Below, in pieces: positions 38,749 to 40,633 of a stretch of DNA of 40,633 nucleotides. The stretch comes from Candidatus Trichofilum aggregatum (GTDB lineage Bacteria; Chloroflexota; Anaerolineae; Promineifilales; Promineifilaceae). The DNA lies in the NCBI GenBank assembly GCA_016716885.1, contig JADJUV010000133.1, positions 1-40,633 on the forward strand. The letters run 5' to 3'. How positions within the stretch are numbered: the stretch's first letter is position 1; each line of letters opens with the position of its first letter. The translations under genes and the position numbers were made by a program. Under the pieces are notes generated by a model. It did no database searches, had not been told where the DNA came from, and was given only the letters and a program-made list of their open reading frames with translations.

Positions 38749-39695
38749 TCACTGCTTACTGCTCACCGCCTCTCCCAACGTTCGTACTGAATCATAGGCC
38801 GTGTCGTCAATGAGAACAAACCGTTCCCGATGCCTGCTACGGATAGGGCGGTTTGACCCGGCGGGGCGTGGGGCTCGTCGGCCATGGATGAGGATGGATT
38901 GGAGTTGGGCGGCGAGTTGCGGCCGCATCTCAGGACTGATGACCACCGGGGGAATGCCAAAAGCGGGGGATTGGTGAATCACGCGCACTTTGTCGGCCAG
39001 TTCCGGTTCGCGGGCCAGGGCAAACGCATAAACCAGGCTGTCTACCGCTGCCCCATCGGCGACATGGTTGGCGACAGCCTGGATGGCGTCGTCGTGGCTG
39101 TACTGTAAAAGTGCGGGCAAAAACGTGGCCGGGGTTTCACCTAACTGTTATACCAGGAGAGATAGGATAGTTGCGTGCTGCTGGTCGAAATCGGATCGGT
39201 GAAGGCAAACACCCCACCGCGCAAATCAGCCATTTCTTGGGCCGGGCTGTCCGCCGGAACCAACAGGAGAGAGTGATACACGGTGTCTCCCTGCACCTGC
39301 GGCGCCACCAACAACTGCATCCCAAACTCTCGCTCCCCCACCACATAAGCACTGGTACAGACGAACGCCATATCCACTTCACCGGTATGCACCAATTCGT
39401 TCACCTCCACATAAGTGCGCCGTTGTACCAGTTCCACCGGGCGATCTAACTGTTCTTCTAAATAGGCGAGAAGGGGCACGGCACTATCCACCGTGCCACG
39501 GGCGAAATGATAGCCGCCACCGCCACCCGTAAAGGTATGACCGCAGGCACAGGGGTTGCCGGTGGCGGCTGAACTCCTGAGTTGAATAACCTTCGCCGTA
39601 GGCCGGGCCGCACACCCCATCAAGAAGGCAGTTAAAATGATCCACCAGAGGCGGTGTCGCAGCAATGGTTTCAAGTTTCGAGTTTCAAGTTTCAA
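38749..39695 (-). CDS. PhnD-like periplasmic binding lipoprotein, frameshifted
   Basis: An exported binding protein of about 315 residues, related to PhnD/phosphite-phosphonate binding proteins. The signal sequence WWIILTAFLMGCAARP has a lipobox Cys. Then come YVEVNELVHTGEVDMAFVCT, LLVPADSPAQEMADLRGGVF, FTDPISTSST, and after a frame change near 39145 GETPATFLPALLQYSHDDAI, SLVYAFALAREPELADKVRV, FGIPPVVISPEM, ending ERFVLIDDTAYDSVRTLGEA. A further change is near 38850. The start is unclear: the first codons in this frame (TTG at 39695) lie inside a tandem repeat. In family members fused to or encoded beside kinases, it is the ligand sensor; here it precedes the kinase by about 100 bases. Confidence 0.82.
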
Positions 39696-39773
39696 GTTTC
39701 GAGTTCCCCTGAGTTCCTACGAGTTCCCCTAGAGTTCCCCTGAGTTCCTACGAGTTCCTACGATTTTCGCCAG
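39669..39773. repeat. TTTCRAG and GAGTTCC tandem arrays
   Basis: 39669-39703 has five seven-base units TTTCAAG/TTTCGAG. 39701-39773 continues with about seven GAGTTCCCCT/GAGTTCCTAC units of 9-11 bases. The GAGTTCC word is the complement of the array at 26498 and the same as at 28201. It fills the spacer and runs into the 5' end of the binding-protein frame. Confidence 0.95.
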
Positions 39774-39860
39774 CTTAACACACGCCCTCCCCCACCCCTT
39801 GATGACAGTTGTCACCCTGAACGGTGATAGGTGTCACTAACTCGCGCGCGAACAGGCTTA

Positions 39861-39877
39861 TATTCAAAGTATGAATA
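39861..39877 (+). promoter_or_regulatory. ArsR-type operator overlapping the regulator's start codon
   Basis: TATTCA (39861-39866) and TGAATA (39872-39877) form a perfect six-base inverted repeat with a five-base centre. The palindrome TATTCAAAGTATGAATA includes the ATG at 39871. Such ATTCA/TGAAT dyads are classical ArsR/SmtB sites, so autorepression is expected. Confidence 0.65.
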
Positions 39878-40246
39878 CAGACACCCACCTGACCTGTTTG
39901 CCCAACAAGTTGACTATTTCAAAGCCCGGCCCACCCGGTGCGGTTGCAAATCTTAACTATCCTGCGCCAGGGAGAAGCGTGCGTCTGCCACCTGGAAGCC
40001 ATTTTGCACAAGCGGCAGGCCTACATTTCTCAACAGGTTAGTGTGCTGAAAGAAGCCGGTTTGTTAGCCGAACGCAAGGATGGTTTGTTTGTCTTCTATC
40101 GCCTGGCGAATCCCAATCTGGTCGCCTTATTGGAGCAAAGCCTGGCCTTTGCCCAGGCGCAGACCAGAACAGAAATGCCCTTATTCGTTTCCCCTATGCT
40201 TGCGGCAGTGCCCTGTTCATGTCCCACCTGCAAGCCGGTCAGTTAA
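39871..40246 (+). CDS. ArsR/SmtB-family metal-responsive repressor, N-terminus frameshifted
   Basis: A winged-helix repressor of about 125 residues. The intact part from 39938 reads VRLQILTILRQGEACVCHLE, then AYISQQVSVLKEAGLLAERK, then GLFVFYRL. The Cys-Val-Cys in the first recognition helix region (EACVCHLE) is the alpha-3 metal site of ArsR-type sensors. The end adds CSCPTCKP. The first 25 codons require two shifts: from ATG 39871 (MNTDTHL), then FAQQVDYFKA near 39899, and ALAHPVRLQ near 39927. The operator at 39861 and the thioredoxin gene 17 bases downstream suggest an arsenic or thiol-stress operon. Confidence 0.87.
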
Positions 40247-40263
40247 ACAGGAGAATAAAAACC

Positions 40264-40518
40264 ATGTTAGTTATCAAGGTGGTAACCCTGGTTGTTCAAT
40301 TGTGCGAAGTCGAAGCCGTCGCCCGAAAAGCGATTGCCTCATTAGGTATTGAATTCACTGGGAAAGTGACGGATTACCAAAAAATCATGGAGTATCCTAT
40401 CTTGGCGACCCCTGGCCTGGTTGTGAATGAGCAGTTAGTCGTGGCGGGGCGTATTCCCGCTGAATCAGAAGTAATCGGCCATATTCGCAAGGCATTGGCC
40501 GTCGCCCTGCCTAAATAG
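40264..40518 (+). CDS. Small thioredoxin-family protein, active-site region frameshifted
   Basis: An 84-residue protein of the small thioredoxin/redox-active disulfide type. The second half is clear: ATPGLVVNEQLVVAGRIPAE with the cis-Pro ATPG loop, and YQKIMEYPIL before it. The first strand MLVIKVV is followed in the written frame by TLVVQLCEVEAVARKA, without CxxC. In the next frame the same bases read GNPGCS. Restoring single A residues at the CAATTG and CGAAGTC sites near 40299 and 40306 gives GNPGCSNCAKVEAVARKAI, the normal CxxC active site. The apparent loss is therefore most likely a sequence error. It is the second gene of the ArsR operon; AGGAG precedes ATG 40264. Confidence 0.85.
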   Translation: MLVIKVVTLVVQLCEVEAVARKAIASLGIEFTGKVTDYQKIMEYPILATPGLVVNEQLVVAGRIPAESEVIGHIRKALAVALPK

Positions 40519-40528
40519 TTACCCTGAC

Positions 40529-40562
40529 CTCCCGCAGGTGTGGAGCTTGCGGGAGTCTTTTG
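40529..40562 (+). terminator. Intrinsic terminator after thioredoxin gene
   Basis: CTCCCGCA (40529-40536) pairs with TGCGGGAG (40548-40555) and is followed by TCTTTT. It lies 11 bases after the stop. It may only partly block read-through into the next gene. Confidence 0.75.
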
Positions 40563-40595
40563 GGCCGAACTGCATTCAAGAAAAGGAATATACTC

Positions 40596-40633
40596 ATGCA
40601 ACGTACCGAAATTGATCTTCAACCACCGGTGGC
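40596..40633 (+). CDS. Start of a gene of unknown product, cut by window end
   Basis: ATG 40596 is preceded by AAGGA at 40583 and opens MQRTEIDLQPPV before the window ends. In comparable ArsR-thioredoxin operons the third gene is often a membrane permease, but these twelve residues are not enough to say. Confidence 0.45.
   Translation, partial: MQRTEIDLQPPV

Larger units (their letters stand above)
362..38926. repeat. GCGGCCGC highly iterated palindrome (about 58 copies)
   Basis: The octamer GCGGCCGC recurs throughout the window. I count about 58 copies by eye, for example at 362, 553, 1911, 3886, 4519, 5819, 5948, 9982, 10030, 13158, 13401, 18580, 20015, 24231, 24668 (two overlapping copies), 25252, 28778, 30396, 33629, 34116, 38140 and 38919. 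Most are extended to CGCGGCCGCG. They lie inside genes on both strands, in intact and broken genes alike. In the intact genes they are read in all three frames: about ten as Ala-Ala-Ala, six as Gly-Arg and three as Arg-Pro. They are rare or absent at 5956-8232, 10291-12724, 20546-22986 and 34571-38139. The function is unknown; by analogy with HIP1 of cyanobacteria it may be a genome-wide methylation or repair-linked motif. Confidence 0.9.

Noticed and set aside
1..40633. rRNA or tRNA genes
   Set aside because: No cloverleaf with the T-loop GTTCGA context or rRNA core sequence was found on either strand by eye.

Overview
The window looks like chromosomal DNA of an uncultured filamentous-type Chloroflexota (Anaerolineae/Promineifilales-like). 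This is inferred from gene content, not a proven assignment. Pointers are the MalT-like LuxR regulator, the ECF sigma/DGPF pair, the phage-type antirepressor, the AddAB pair, moderate-to-high GC, and intergenic spacers full of 7-15 bp tandem repeats. There are no rRNA or tRNA genes and no CRISPR array that I can see.

Layout. 0-0.2 kb: tail-less UPF0175 gene. 0.3-4.6 kb (-): secreted, membrane-anchored pullulanase with four N-terminal PUD-type repeats. 4.9-7.6 kb (+): ECF sigma factor with a long C-terminal helical domain, followed by two DGPF/YCII proteins. 7.7-8.4 kb: a small PD-(D/E)XK-like nuclease with a CxxC insertion. 8.7-9.2 kb (-): gluconokinase. 9.6-14.0 kb (+): P22-type antirepressor, a repeat-rich operator/promoter region, an ATPase/DUF234-like protein and an unrecognised 30-40 kDa protein. 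14.1-20.6 kb (-): addB-addA, a RecBCD-like double-strand-break repair helicase-nuclease. 21.2-23.2 kb (+): parA-parB. 23.5-27.9 kb (+): a clean four-gene sugar-acid operon (lactonase, uronate-dehydrogenase-like SDR, RraA-like aldolase, enolase-superfamily dehydratase). 28.4-32.0 kb (-): alpha/beta hydrolase with a membrane N-terminus, a decayed CPBP protease and a PNPOx-like protein. 32.1-34.9 kb (-): MalT-like LuxR regulator. 35.0 kb (-): a 52-residue membrane protein. 35.4-36.4 kb (+): PanE-like reductase. 36.6-39.7 kb (-): a three-component signalling operon (PhnD-like lipoprotein, histidine kinase, NarL-type regulator). 39.9-40.6 kb (+): ArsR regulator, small thioredoxin and the start of a third gene.

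Two features cut across the whole window. First, the palindrome GCGGCCGC occurs about 58 times by my count, roughly thirty-fold more than base composition predicts, in coding and non-coding DNA alike. This resembles the HIP1 palindrome of cyanobacteria but has a different core. Second, many genes are broken by single-base shifts, several of them in short homopolymers, while conserved protein sequence continues cleanly in the next frame. The sugar-acid operon, parAB, the sigma factor and gluconokinase are free of them; addAB and nearly everything from 28.4 kb to the end are not. I read most of these as consensus errors of the assembly, with the CPBP gene the best candidate for true decay.

How the genes work together. 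The pullulanase debranches external alpha-glucans. The 23.5-27.9 kb operon would oxidise uronic or related acids to an aldarolactone, open it, dehydrate it and cleave the product, and gluconokinase would feed gluconate into central metabolism. ParAB, the antirepressor and the ATPase hint at past mobile-element activity, but no integrase or att site is visible.
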